From Calvatia gigantea (taxonomy: Eukaryota; Basidiomycota; Agaricomycetes; Agaricales; Lycoperdaceae), in contig JACAAK010000025.1 in NCBI GenBank assembly GCA_025093985.1, forward strand, positions 45,629 through 109,628: a DNA stretch of 64,000 nucleotides, given 5' to 3'. Numbering within the stretch: the first letter of the stretch is position 1; every line of letters starts with the position of its first letter. Of the stretch, positions 47,926-59,222 are shown piece after piece. The notes beneath the pieces were generated by a model. It did no database searches, had not been told where the DNA came from, and worked only from the letters and a program-made list of their open reading frames with translations. The translations under genes and the position numbers were made by a program.

Positions 47926-48557
47926 TTACTCCTCCCCCAGTTTCTCTCTCTCTCTCTCTCATCATGAATTACCTCTTCCCCATGGATTTACCTTGAACTT
48001 ATTCCACCTTCTATTCTATTAATGTATTAACTTTCTATCAGACTTCTTTTCTTTACCCTGGTCCAATCTTTATTTGTTTACTACATGTTTCTGGTCTACT
48101 TCTTATGACTCACACCCTGAGTTATGTCTCCATTAACCTACATATTTCTCTTGACTCATTGTACTTCTACTAACTCATTCTGACTTTCTATGACTTCATA
48201 GATTACCAATTAACCTATAGTAACTCCTATCTTAACTTATATCTCCTTACTAGGTAATTACTATCCACAACTAGTATATAAACCTGGTAGTATATGCTAT
48301 ATTACTTCAGGTTATTCTAGTAAAAAGCTTTCTACTATTCACTTATCTGCTAAAAGGATAATAACCTTTGGGACTGTAGAAGTATTTAACTCAGACTTAT
48401 CAAACAAGCATGTATCTTCCTTCTGAGTGAGGAATGATCTGTAGTCTGTACATAAGTCATTGAGACTTGCCAATTTTCCCAAGCTATAGTATTGAACCTT
48501 CCTCTGGAGTGGGGAATAATCTGGGCTTGGTTGTGAAAGTAGGTAATGCACATAACA
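47926..48557 (+). repeat. Solo LTR C with target duplication
   Basis: 632 bp, TGTTACAAAC...GCACATAACA, flanked by perfect ACACC on both sides (47921-47925 and 48558-48562). A TATA box (AGTATATAAACCTGG) lies near 48270. It carries a CT-repeat near its 5' end. No internal element sequence and no second copy are present in the window. Confidence 0.85.
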
Positions 48558-48562
48558 ACACC

Positions 48563-48719
48563 TTACTACTGTATTGTACTGTATTGTTATGTTACTTGTC
48601 TATATATGGTATTTAAAAGTGGTACAACATTCAAAGTGGTACAACTTTGAATTATTATATAAGTTGTACTATTAATAGTATATTAAAGTTCTAGGTTGTT
48701 CTAGTCTTATAGACCTTTC
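48563..48719 (-). repeat. LTR-G fragment, cut by Gypsy B
   Basis: 157 bp match the middle of LTR-G on the minus strand (TATATATGG, AAAGTGGTACAACTTTGAAT, AGTCTTATAGACCTTTC). It ends exactly where the 5' LTR of Gypsy B begins, so B inserted into an older LTR-G. Confidence 0.88.
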
Positions 48720-49066
48720 TGTCAGGGCAACCCCTGACAGTCCCCCTGAACTGTCCCACAAGCCTATGCCCTTACCTGCACTCAGCCGTGTGGACAGGGA
48801 TAACAACTGGAGATTCCAACAGACAATGATGGACTTATGTACATAATGAAACAATAGGACAATGGACAGCAGAGTAGTATATATCAACTGGTACACCTAC
48901 AGGGGATCCTTATCTGATTCTCTAAGGACTCCCCCACAGGTATGTAGTCTGTACACACATTTGTAATATAACTAAGGATTCCCCCGCAGTTACCCACTTG
49001 TCCGCTTTGCCCGACTCATGAGAGTCTCATGTTCTTGAGCCACTCAGACTGCAGGTTGCCCTTACA
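48720..49066 (+). repeat. 5' LTR of Gypsy B
   Basis: 347 bp, TGTCAGGGC...CCCTTACA. TATATATC begins at 48878; the predicted transcript start ATCTGATTCT is at 48912-48921. Over the 334 bp shared with the 3' LTR I counted about 32 differences, all transitions. The end at 49066 is inferred from the TG...CA rule and the primer-binding site. Confidence 0.88.
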
Positions 49067-49068
49067 GA

Positions 49069-49078
49069 AGAATCAGAT
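49069..49078 (+). promoter_or_regulatory. Primer-binding site of Gypsy B (self-priming type)
   Basis: AGAATCAGAT, two bases after the LTR end, is the exact complement of ATCTGATTCT at 48912-48921, which starts 34 nt after the TATA box. The geometry is the same as in Gypsy A. In the 3' LTR the motif reads ATCCAATTCT, a TG/CA difference. Confidence 0.65.
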
Positions 49079-49236
49079 CTCACAAGAGACCTAGTCACCC
49101 ACTGGGAACAACTCTGAGGAGTTCCCCTCAAACACTCTCCATTAGCCAACCCCACCTCTATCCGCCTGACCTACCCCCTATATCAGACCAGCCCCAGCTA
49201 CAACCACAGAAGGTTCAACCGCAGCCAGCACAGAAC

Positions 49237-50361
49237 ATGTCCCCCTTGGAACAAATACTTGCACAGCTGCAGAACAGCCTGCAGGAGGTGATAAATCGTC
49301 AGGCAGCATCCAAACTGAGAGTATATGAAACACTTTCCTCCCTACAAGGTCAAATCAGCACAGTGGCTGCTGCAAACATCCCCACCCCCCATACTCCACA
49401 ATCCCCCACCAACCACACATCTGCTCTTGCACCTTGGCCATGCCCCACATTCACCTAGGCCAAGGTAGCCACCCCATCTGACTTCGACAGAGACCACTCC
49501 AGAGGATGTGCATTCCTGAACTCCTGCCACATTTACCTTTGGTTGTGCAAGGATTAGTTTGAGGATGAAAACACCCAGATCCTGTGGACATTATCATATA
49601 TGAAAAGCAGCTGTGTGGCTAAGTGGGCTGAGAATATAATGTGTTGGGAAGAGCAACACCCAGGGCAAACCCTCTTCCTCAGTTGGGAAGATTTTTCCAC
49701 TGAGTTCTGTAAACACTTCTTTCCTGTGGATGCAGAAGCCGCCACAGTCAATGTCCTGGAGGGCACAGGGTACCACCAGGGCAACCAAAATGTCAACAAC
49801 TACCTTGATGACTTCCGCAACTTCATTTCAGACTCAGGGTATACTGACCTGAAAGTGGTGGTTGTCAAATTCTGCTGTGGCCTTCGGCTGACAATCCAGA
49901 ATACAGTAGCCACCATGGTCTCAAGATGCCCCCAGGACAATGACATAGAAGGTTGGTACATCACAGCCCAATGCATTGACCAGGCAAGGGCTGCCAACAA
50001 TACCTTCCAGGCCACCACCCACTCTGACCTGACATTCTCAAAACTAAAACCCCTCCATTCTCTCCTACTCCCACTGGTCACTGCTCCACCTCCACCTGTT
50101 CGACCCACACCATCTCTCAGTGCCCCTACACCCATGGAGGTAGATGCATCTTGCAAACCCACTCCACTCCCACCCACCTGCTACCACTGCAAGAAGGTTG
50201 GGCATGTCAAATCTAAATGCCCCCCTCAGACACAACATCTGCCACCTGACTGCAGAGGAGAAGGATGACCTCCTGATGAGACTCCTAGCCAAGAAGGATG
50301 CAAAAGAAGCAGTGGATTCAGCTCAAGTGGCTGAAGAGGTGGAAGAAGCAGATTTTCTGTA
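49237..50361 (+). pseudogene. gag relic of Gypsy B
   Basis: MSPLEQILAQLQNSLQEVIN opens a coil-like N-terminus. A capsid region (YMKSSCVAKWAENI, FLSWEDFSTEFCKHFF, NVNNYLDDFRNFISDSGY, 49600-49840) and a single CCHC knuckle CYHCKKVGHVKSKC (50180-50220) follow, and the frame-shifted tail LTAEEKDDLLMRLLAKKDA (50240-50300) ends at 50361. Stops at about 49456 and 49554, and a shift near 50240, break it. Confidence 0.88.
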
Positions 50362-50499
50362 GAGTAGTGAGTGGAAAGTGTACCCTCACTGCAAAGTGTA
50401 AATAGGTTCAGTGTGCTACCTATAGACCAAATAGACAACTCCTCACCCTCACCCACACCTGAACTGAAAGCCGCACCATAAAAAACCTCAATGCCTCAC

Positions 50500-51249
50500 C
50501 ATCCTAAATAGGAAAAACACCTCCCAATCAAACCTGTCATAGCTATGCTAGACCAACATGGGACCTCGCTTATGCTTCAAGTGGAACTGGAGACCACAGA
50601 CACAGTGGAATGCCACAGTATATGCACTCTTGTGGACAGTGGTGCAACTGGCTCTTTTATCAATAGAGACTACATACAGACCAACAAACTCAACATCTAT
50701 ACACTCTCTCACCTGCTCACAGTCTATAACATCGATGGATTGGAAAATGAGGCTGGTCAGATAACCGAAGTCATAGATATTATCCTTTGCTACCACAACC
50801 ATTTAGAACACTCCCTGCTTGCAGTTACTGGACTTGGCCACCAAAACTTGCTCCTTGGATACACTTGGCTCAAACAACATAACCCCAACATTAACTGGCA
50901 GATGGGTGAAGTCAAAATGTCCCAATGCCCATCCAAGTATAAAGAGTGTAAAGTCAAAGCCAAAGCTGAAGTCTGTGCCTGTCATCTTCAAACCCACTGC
51001 ATCTGCACCTGCACCTTAGGCTCCTTCCCTGCCTGTGTAGAAGAAGTGGAAGAAGATGATGATTCATCTGCTGAGCCACCCACTCCCACTGATTTCTATG
51101 AGGATGGTGACCATATTTTCACTATCAACCTCCTCCCCTATCCAGAAGAGATTTGCATAACAGATACCACGTCCCAATGGCTAGCAGAGGCCTTTCACCA
51201 CAACTCCCAGTCATCTGATAAAGAGGCAGAAATAGAATACCAAATGTGA
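50500..51249 (+). pseudogene. Protease region of Gypsy B pol
   Basis: The open frame 50545-51249 contains the aspartic protease motif LVDSGATGSFINRDYI (50630-50680), then the paired motif LLGYTWLKQHNPNINW (50850-50900) and a long acidic Cys-rich tail. The protease would cleave Gag and Pol. The frame ends at a TGA where the duplicated foreign sequence begins; RT resumes only at about 55500. Confidence 0.88.
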
Positions 51250-52262
51250 TATGGATGTATGGCTTAGATTAAGCTGACAGAATAGATTTTTAAAGATTTC
51301 TGCACAAGGCAAGTTCATGGGGAGGCAATCTGACAATATGAGGGACAACTCCACAAAATAATGTGAAACAACAATGCATAGAGAACACTAGAATAGCTAA
51401 CTACCTTTGCTAAGAAGAGTAAAGCCAAGTTACACTGTAAAAAAAGTGCAACTCATGTCCCTTATCCAAGAAGTCAACAAGACACAGAACCTCAGGTACT
51501 CCCTAAGATTCACCCTTATCAAGTTAACGACCAGAAGCACACTGTCCTATACTTGTGATATGCCAAGTACCAGGGTGTAGCGATGCAATATGCTCTTAAT
51601 CTAAGCTTACTTCATGAGTAAGCCCGAGGTCTTCTTCTTAGATCAAAAGGTCTCAACCTTAGCTCAAGTCACTTAGTCTAGTTAATCTCGAAATAACTTA
51701 TTACTTTGCTTCACTCAGACACAATAGATTGCTTTTCACTGCACTCTGAAGGCTGGGCAATGGCTAGTAGGTTCCTTGCCATATCCGACACCTTAGAGGG
51801 GGTTTATATATTATTTGGGTGCTCGTTATGACAAGATAATGATTACATGACTAGGAACATATTATCAAGCAAGGTACAAACTGGCAGATTAGATTGTGTG
51901 CCAAGAGAGCCACGACCTGTTAGATTAGTGAAACATTGGAAATACAGAAGGATTCCAGGTATCTATTTGTTCCGGGCTGTGTTTTAGCCTGTTCTCTGGG
52001 TCTGCATTCTTCTCTAAATATGTAGAACATCTAAGATTTCGGATGTTGCATGAACTGTTCTCCTACGTGTCCCTGTGGATTGTACACGAACGCATCCATA
52101 CACGTCATTAGTGCTGAGTGTTGTTCATTAATCTAACAACAGTGGCATTTCCTTGTGAGCACACCGATCATCCTTTTAGATTAAGCACGTTGGACTTATT
52201 TCCTGAGTCTAGGCTCATTGGAGGGGTCCTATAGCTCTGTATAGACACATTGGAATGGTTTT

Positions 52263-52263
<1 letters not shown>
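50880..52263. repeat. 1.4-kb duplicated segment, copy 1
   Basis: It matches 53886-55244. The first 380 bp belong to the Gypsy B protease region; the remaining kilobase is foreign DNA with repeated TTAGATTA-type motifs and no recognised gene. The copy ends abruptly at a C31/G39 run. Confidence 0.9.

Positions 52264-52333
<70 letters not shown>
52264..52333. repeat. C31 then G39 homopolymer palindrome
   Basis: Thirty-one C followed directly by thirty-nine G form a perfect hairpin at the edge of a duplicated segment. In the other copy (55245 onward) the sequence continues as ordinary DNA (ACCTGGTCCGG). This looks like an assembly or sequencing artefact rather than biology, though a real fold-back is possible. 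Confidence 0.95.
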
Positions 52334-52337
<4 letters not shown>

Positions 52338-53454
52338 TCTATATTTGCAGGATATATATAATATGATCAAAGGTTTGGGAAGAAGGGTAGGTAGATATAT
52401 GATCATCATGAACACAATCCTCAAATAGTTACCCACACCCATTGTTGTATTTTCATACATCTGGCTGACAGACAGGAAGATTTTTGGATTCCCTTGAATT
52501 ACATTGGATTTTTTTTGTTGAATTATTCTCACAAGCATATTCTTTCAAGCAATATTATATGTAGCCAGTCAATCTCCATTCCATTTTCTATGCTTGACTT
52601 TCTAATATTTGACTTACAACTTCTTTCCTGACAGCTACAAAATCCCCAAAAGTGTAGAGAAAACTCATTGTAGAATAATGCAGGATGGCACCACTGTGAT
52701 ATCAAATGTGACTAGAGGGTGTCCCAAAATATGTGGAGCACATTAAAAGCTGACAGACTTTGTAGTTTTGGAGGTGTGCAGCATGATTGTGATAAGCACT
52801 TTTAATGTCATCAAAATATGTCTTCCCTCTTATTGGTGACATCTCCAGACTTGCACAGGAGCAACTGCTGTATGGAGATTTACTACAAGCTGTGCTTGCT
52901 ATGCTTGCACACTTGGACACAGAGACTTTGCACCACCACTCCCCCAGTAATTAGCTGTTGTATGAAAATATAATTCCAATTTGACCCTAATACACCTCTT
53001 TCCATATTGAAGTTGAAACTGAACTCCAATATGCCTTGTGGCATATTAAAAACATAATATCAACTATATTATGATCTCCTTCATAATGTGTTTTTGATTT
53101 GCCCTCTGGCTTATGGAGATTTTATTGATAATGTATCATGGTCAAATCAAGGAATATTTTCTCAATGTGACTATGATATGATATTTATATATTTTCAATG
53201 TCTTGTCAATATTTCTGGAGTTATATTGAGTCTACATCACATTCTGGACCCTAATGTATGCTATATTTATCAAAGGGCATATTGTTGTTACATTAAAGCT
53301 AAACCATCTTGAATTTTCAAGAAAAATTCTTGATATGACAAAAATATAACACTTATGTTACACACTGCAATGTTATTAATTTCTATCTTGATTTGTCATC
53401 AATACCCCCTGTGATATATCAAGGAATCCTACACTTTTTGATGTCAATTTAACA
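52334..53454. other. Unrecognised AT-rich stretch
   Basis: Only short frames are present, such as 52702-52920 minus. No domain, LTR or RNA gene is recognised. Confidence 0.5.
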
Positions 53455-53819
53455 TTGTAGTTTGAGCTCATTCTCTAGCTCCTTTCTACAAGGTGAAGTA
53501 AGGACACTTAACCAAATGTTACAACTTTTATAGATTGTTAACTTAGATTGCAGTTTTAGGCAAGACTTGAGAGCAATAGAGGGAAAGCATAAGTAGTTAA
53601 ATATAGTAAATACAGAAGGCAGGTACTATACTTAAATAGATGAAGGCTATCTGGTTGAGCAAATGGAGTTACACATGAAATGTCCATATAATGAGGGACA
53701 CTGATGTATAAGTCACTATGGAGAATGCTGAGACAGTAATATCTAGGAACAGAGGACACAAGGTAGAATGAGGTAGAGGTACATAGAAGTATACTACAAG
53801 AAAGGTGGAAATTACAACA
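53455..53819 (-). mobile_element. Gypsy-A fragment A7 (5' LTR, leader, gag start)
   Basis: A diverged Gypsy-A LTR lies at 53517-53819 (303 bp, TGTTACAAC...TTACAACA on the plus strand). To its left are the leader with an intact primer-binding site (minus TGGTTAAGTGT) and the first gag codons (MSSN) near 53464. Everything else of the element is missing. It is the most diverged family A LTR in the window. Confidence 0.8.
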
Positions 53820-53885
53820 ATAATACTGTTATTGCTAAGGTTAGAGATCAATTAATCAATTTGGACTTTAGATACAAACAAGATA

Positions 53886-55244
53886 ACCCCAACATTAACT
53901 GGCAGATGGGTTAAGTCAAAATGTCCCAATGCCATCATATAAGAGTGTAAAGTCAAGCAAAGCTGAGTTGTGCCTATCATCTTCAAACCCACTGCATTGC
54001 ACCTGTAACTTTGCTCAATATCAGCGCTCCTGTGAGACAAAGCTGGAAGACAATGATGTTCACTGAAGCCACCCACTCCCACTGATTTCATGAGGATTTA
54101 TGACCAATTTCTCTCAACCTCCTCCCCACCGAGAGATTTGAGATGATACCACGTCTCAATGCTTAGACAGAGCAAACTTTCACCAACCCCAGAATGCGTT
54201 TTGAATAAAGAGGAGAACTAGAATACCAAATTGATATGGATGTTGGCTTAATTCAACTCCATGATTTTTAAAGATTTCTGCACAAGGCAAGTTCATGGGG
54301 AGGCAATCTGACAATATGAGGGACAACTCCACAAAATAATGTGAAACAACAATGCATAGAGAACACTAGAATAGCTAACTACCTTTGCTAAGAAGAGTAA
54401 AGCCAAGTTACACTGTAAAAAAGTGCAACTCATGTCCCTTATCCAAGAAGTCAACAAGACACAGAACCTCAGGTACTCCCTAAGATTCACCCTTATCAAG
54501 TTAACGACCAGAAGCACACTGTCCTACACTTGTGATATGCCAAGTACCAGGGTGTAGCGATGCAATATGCTCTTAATCTAAGCTTACTTCATGAGTAAGC
54601 CCGAGGTCTTCTTCTTAGATCAAAAGGTCTCAACCTTAGCTCAAGTCACTTAGTCTAGTTAATCTCGAAATAACTTATTACTTTGCTTCACTCAGACACA
54701 ATAGATTGCTTTTCACTGCACTCTGAAGGCTGGGCAATGGCTAGTAGGTTCCTTGCCATATCCGACACCTTAGAGGGGGTTTATATATTATTTGGGTGCT
54801 CGTTATGACAAGATAATGATTACATGACTAGGAACATATTATCAAGCAAGGTACAAACTGGCAGATTAGATTGTGTGCCAAGAGAGCCACGACCTGTTAG
54901 ATTAGTGAAACATTGGAAATACAGAAGGATTCCAGGTATCTATTTGTTCCGGGCTGTGTTTTAGCCTGTTCTCTGGGTCTGCATTCTTCTCTAAATATGT
55001 AGAACATCTAAGATTTCGGATGTTGCATGAACTGTTCTCCTACGTGTCCCTGTGGATTGTACACGAACGCATCCATACACGTCATTAGTGCTGAGTGTTG
55101 TTCATTAATCTAACAACAGTGGCATTTCCTTGTGAGCACACCGATCATCCTTTTAGATTAAGCACGTTGGACTTATTTCCTGAGTCTAGGCTCATTGGAG
55201 GGGTCCTATAGCTCTGTATAGACACATTGGAATGGTTTTACCAC
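53886..55244. repeat. 1.4-kb duplicated segment, copy 2
   Basis: It corresponds to 50880-52263. The part to about 54255 matches the Gypsy B protease region but is riddled with small deletions, whereas the following kilobase is nearly identical to copy 1. Such uneven quality within one copy suggests an error-prone stretch of assembly. Confidence 0.88.
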
Positions 55245-55499
55245 CTGGTCCGGCCAGAATCATGACTGGTCATATGGTACACTGTTAGAATTGCTTTTTG
55301 TTAAGCACAGTGGTCATCCCATAGCTGCCACTATCTGTCATCAATGGCCATAGTGTTCTACAGTGATTGAGTACTCTTTTATTATACTGTTGGACTCTTA
55401 GATTAGGTCATACTACTACAGGAAGGTTTGATGCAATCATTAGATTAGGCTTGTATGCCTTAGATTAGCAATTTTCATGCGTGAAAATGGCTTTGCCAT

Positions 55500-58400
55500 T
55501 ACACTGACTCACCTGCCAGGTTTAGAGACATTGTCCCCTCCTACCTCTACAACTTCAAAGCTGTGTTCACCAAGGAGTCCTTCAACATGCTACCTGAGCA
55601 TCGACTGTGGGATCATGCAATTGAGCTCATCCCAGACGCTAACCCAAAGGGCTGCAAGATATACCTGCTTTCATCTACTGAGCAGTTGCAGTTGAACGAG
55701 TTTATATGGGAGAACCTCTTGTCTGGCTACATCCATCCCTCTAAATCCCCCATGGCCTTGCCCATTTTCTTCATCAAGAAGAAGGATGGATCCCTCTGCC
55801 TCATCCAGGACTACTGTGCTCTCAATGCCATCACAGTGAAGAACAAGTACCCTCTTCCGCTCATATCCGAACTCATTGCACAACTTCATGGGGCCAAGTA
55901 CTTCACCAAACTGGATGTTTGCTGGGGATTCAACAATGTGCAGATTAAGCCAGGTGACAAGTGGAAGGCTGCATTCCGGATGAATCATGGGTTATTTGAG
56001 CCACTCATCATGTTCTTTGGCCTCACCAACAGCCCTGCCACCTTCCAGACCATGATAAACAACATCTTCCACAAGCTCATCATGGAGGGCATTGTTGTGG
56101 TATACATGGATGACATACTGATCTTCACCAAGACCATTGAAGAGCATCAAGAGGTCACCCGCCAGGTCTTGCAAATTCTTGAACAGCACAAGCTTTTCCT
56201 CAAACCTGAAAAGTGCAAGTTCAAGAAGACCTGCATTGAGTACCTCAGTCTCATCATATCAGAGAACAGTATGGAGATGGACCCGGTCAAGGTTGCAGGG
56301 GTACAAGACTGGCTCACTCTGGCTAATGTAGGTGAAACACAGGCTTTCCTGAGGTTCATCAACTTCTACTGCCACTTCATCCGTGACTTCTCCCACATAG
56401 CCTGCCCACTCTTTGACCTCACTAAGATGGATACCAAGTGGAAATGAGACACTGTGGAAGAAGTGGCTTTCTAGGCACTCAAGGATGCAGTCACCTCCTC
56501 TTCTGTGCTCCTCTCACCTAATGACTCTGCTCCCTTCCATGTCAAGGTGGACAGTTCAGACTTTGTGACAGGTGTGGTTCTCTCTCAGAAGGTGGCAGAC
56601 TCAGACCAATGGCACCCAGTGGCATTCTACTTGAAGTCCCTTACAGCAGTCAAACAGAATTACAAGATCCATGACAAGGAAATACTGGCAATCATCTGTG
56701 CACTAGAGGAGTAGAGACACTTCCTCAAGAGCCACCAAATTGAGATCTGGACAGACCACAAGAATCTAGAGTACTTTATGTCTACCAAGAAACTCAACTG
56801 TTACCAAGCTCACTGGTCTCTCATACTCTTCCACTTCAATTTCTGCTTGCACCACTGTCCTAGCCACACTATGGGGAAACCTGACACACTGTCCTGCAGA
56901 GCTGACCATGGCACAGGAGCTCATGACAATGAGAACATCACTCTCCTCCCTAATGGCCTCTTCACCATCTACACACTCAAAGGGATCTCTATGGAAGGAG
57001 AAGAGCAGCTCCTGTTGAAGGATATCTACTCTGGAAACTGCATGGGTAAACAAGAGGAGGCAGTCACTAAAGCCACATGGGAACTCAGGCAGTCATCAAC
57101 CAAGACTGTGAGGAGCATGGAATGGGCAGAGCAGGATAGTCTACTCCTGTTCCAAGGGAAGATCTATGTCCCAATGGGCTCTGATCTTAGGCAAAGGATA
57201 GTGGCTCTCCACTATAACATGAAGATTGCAGGACATGCTAGGCAATAGAAAATGCTAGAACTTGTCTCCCACAACTATTGGTGGCCACAGATGGCTTGAT
57301 ACATTGGTCAGTATGTTTCTACCTGCAACCTCTGCATGCACACCAAGCCCATCTGCCATCTACCACAAGGAGAACTCCACCCACTCCCGATCCCTGAAGT
57401 CTGCTGGAACACCCTTAGTGTAGATTTCATGGTTGAACTCCTGGAATCTACAGGCTACAATGCCATCATGACAGTGGTGGACTCTGTCTCTAAACAAGCC
57501 CACTTCATCCCAACCCATACCACTGTCTCAACTGAAGGCACAGCTCAGCTCTTCCTCCACAACATCTGGAAACTCCATGGACTCCCCAATGCTGTCGTTT
57601 TAGATCATGGACCACAATTCATCACTATGTTCATGAAAGAGCTTTACCGACTCTTAGGAATCAAGATGGCTGCCTCAACTGCCTGGCACCTGCAGACTGA
57701 TGGGCAGACAGAGCAGGTGAACCAGAAACTTGATCAGTACCTCTGCCTCTTCATAAACGAATGACAGAATGACTGGCATGACCTCCTCCCACTTGTGGAA
57801 TTCCAGCACAACAACTACATCCATGCTTCCACCCAATACTCCCCCTTCCTCTTAGATACTGGACATCACCCACACATGGGATTTGAGCTGCATCAGCCAC
57901 CCTCAAACATTGAATTGGTTAACGAGTTTATGAAGTGAATGGAGTTGACACTAGAGAAAGCAAAATCCACACTAGTCAAGGCAAAAGATGACATGACCCA
58001 CTACTACAACCAATAATGTACACCTGTACCTACATACAAGCCAGGCGACAAAGTCTACCTCAAAGTGGATGATATCCAGACCACCTGTCCCTTGAGGAAA
58101 CTTTCTCACCAATACCTTGGACTGTACATTATAGACAAGCAGGTCAATGCTAATGTCTACCGTCTCTGCCTCCCCCGCTCCATGCAGTGCCTCCATCCAG
58201 TTTTCAACGTTGTCAAACTTACACCCGCACCACCTGATCTGATCGAGAACTGCTACATAAAACCCCCACCCAATCCCATCATTGTCAATGAAGAAGAGGA
58301 ATGGAAGGTTGAAGAAGTCCTTAACAGCTGTGTCCACCAAAGATGACTTCAATACTTCATCAAGTGGAAAGGCTTTAGAATGGAACACAACTCGTGGGAG

Positions 58401-58500
58401 CTAGCCAATGGAGTCCATGCCCCAGAACTAGTCCAGGAGTTCTACTGCAAACATCCTGGCACCCCCTGCCTCATCCATGCACTCACCTTTGGCTCACTAC
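55500..58500 (+). pseudogene. RT, RNase H, integrase and chromodomain of Gypsy B
   Basis: RT (55557-56447, open for nearly 300 codons) has FFIKKKDGSLCLIQDYCALN, LDVCWGFNNVQIKPGD and catalytic YMDD (56105). RNase H has VKVDSSDFVTGVVLSQ, IHDKEILAIICALEE and [12 protein letters not shown]. Integrase has a zinc region near 57230-57340 (HNYWWPQM, CNLCMHTKP), the catalytic core with SVDFMVELL and VLDHGPQFITMF, and LQTDGQTEQVNQ. The chromodomain (58290-58440) has EWKVEEVLNS, QYFIKWKGF and HNSWELANG. Cys or His replaces Arg at several conserved RT positions (QDYRALN to QDYCALN), and TGA/TAG stops recur. It is inactive but easy to identify. Confidence 0.93.
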
Positions 58501-58558
58501 CCTTCCAACCAATCCAACACCATGCATTGAGACACTGCGATTTTGGAGGGGGGGTGGA

Positions 58559-58894
58559 TGTCAGGGCAACCCCTGATGGTTCTCCTGGACCATCCCACAA
58601 GCCTACACCCTTACCTGCACTCAGCCGCATGGACAGGGATAACAACTGGAGATCCCAATAGACAATGATGGACTTACATACATAATGAAACAATAGGACA
58701 ATGGACAGCAGAGTAGTATATATCAACCAGTACATCTGCAGGGGATCCTTATCCAATTCTCTAAGGATTTCCCCACAGGTATGTAGTCTGTATACACATT
58801 TGTAATATAACTAAGGATTCTCCCACAGTTACCCACTCATCCGCTTTGCCCAACTCATGAGAGCCTTATGTCCTTGAGCCACTCAGACTGCAGG
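58559..58894 (+). repeat. 3' LTR of Gypsy B, cut by A6
   Basis: It begins TGTCAGGGC after the purine tract GGAGGGGGGGTGGA and matches the 5' LTR to GACTGCAGG. The final bases of the LTR are replaced by the first base of the A6 LTR at 58895. Confidence 0.92.
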
Positions 58895-59222
58895 TATTAT
58901 GACCTTAATCTGAGTAAACCTCAGGTTGCAACTTAGGCTAAGACTTGAGGGTGAGTAAGGGGAGAGAACTAGGTGGTTAAGCATACCAAATACAGGAGTA
59001 TATATGTACGCTTAAATACTGAAGACATTCAGTTGAATGGATGGAGGTAAGTACATGAAACATCCAATGATAATAGTGCAGTAATACTATGAGTCAATAC
59101 TCGGAGATTGCTGGACTGGAATAGGTAAAACAGGCATGAGGTGGAGTGGAATGCAGACAAGTACGGAATGGACATAAATAGACAAAAGTTCACAACAATA
59201 CCCCCTGGTTAGGCTTCATGCC

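Larger units (their letters stand above)
48720..58894 (+). mobile_element. Gypsy chromovirus B, split by a rearranged insert
   Basis: 5' LTR, primer-binding site, gag, protease, then about 4.2 kb of foreign and duplicated DNA (51250-55480), then RT, RNase H, integrase, chromodomain, a G-rich purine tract and a 3' LTR. Domain order and chromodomain define a chromovirus, distinct from Gypsy A in protein sequence and LTRs. The 3' LTR is cut 11-13 bp before its end by Gypsy A6. Stops occur in every domain. Confidence 0.93.

Noticed and set aside
52264..52333. Biological palindrome or regulatory hairpin
   Set aside because: Pure C then pure G runs at the edge of a duplicated segment, absent from the other copy, are more likely an artefact.
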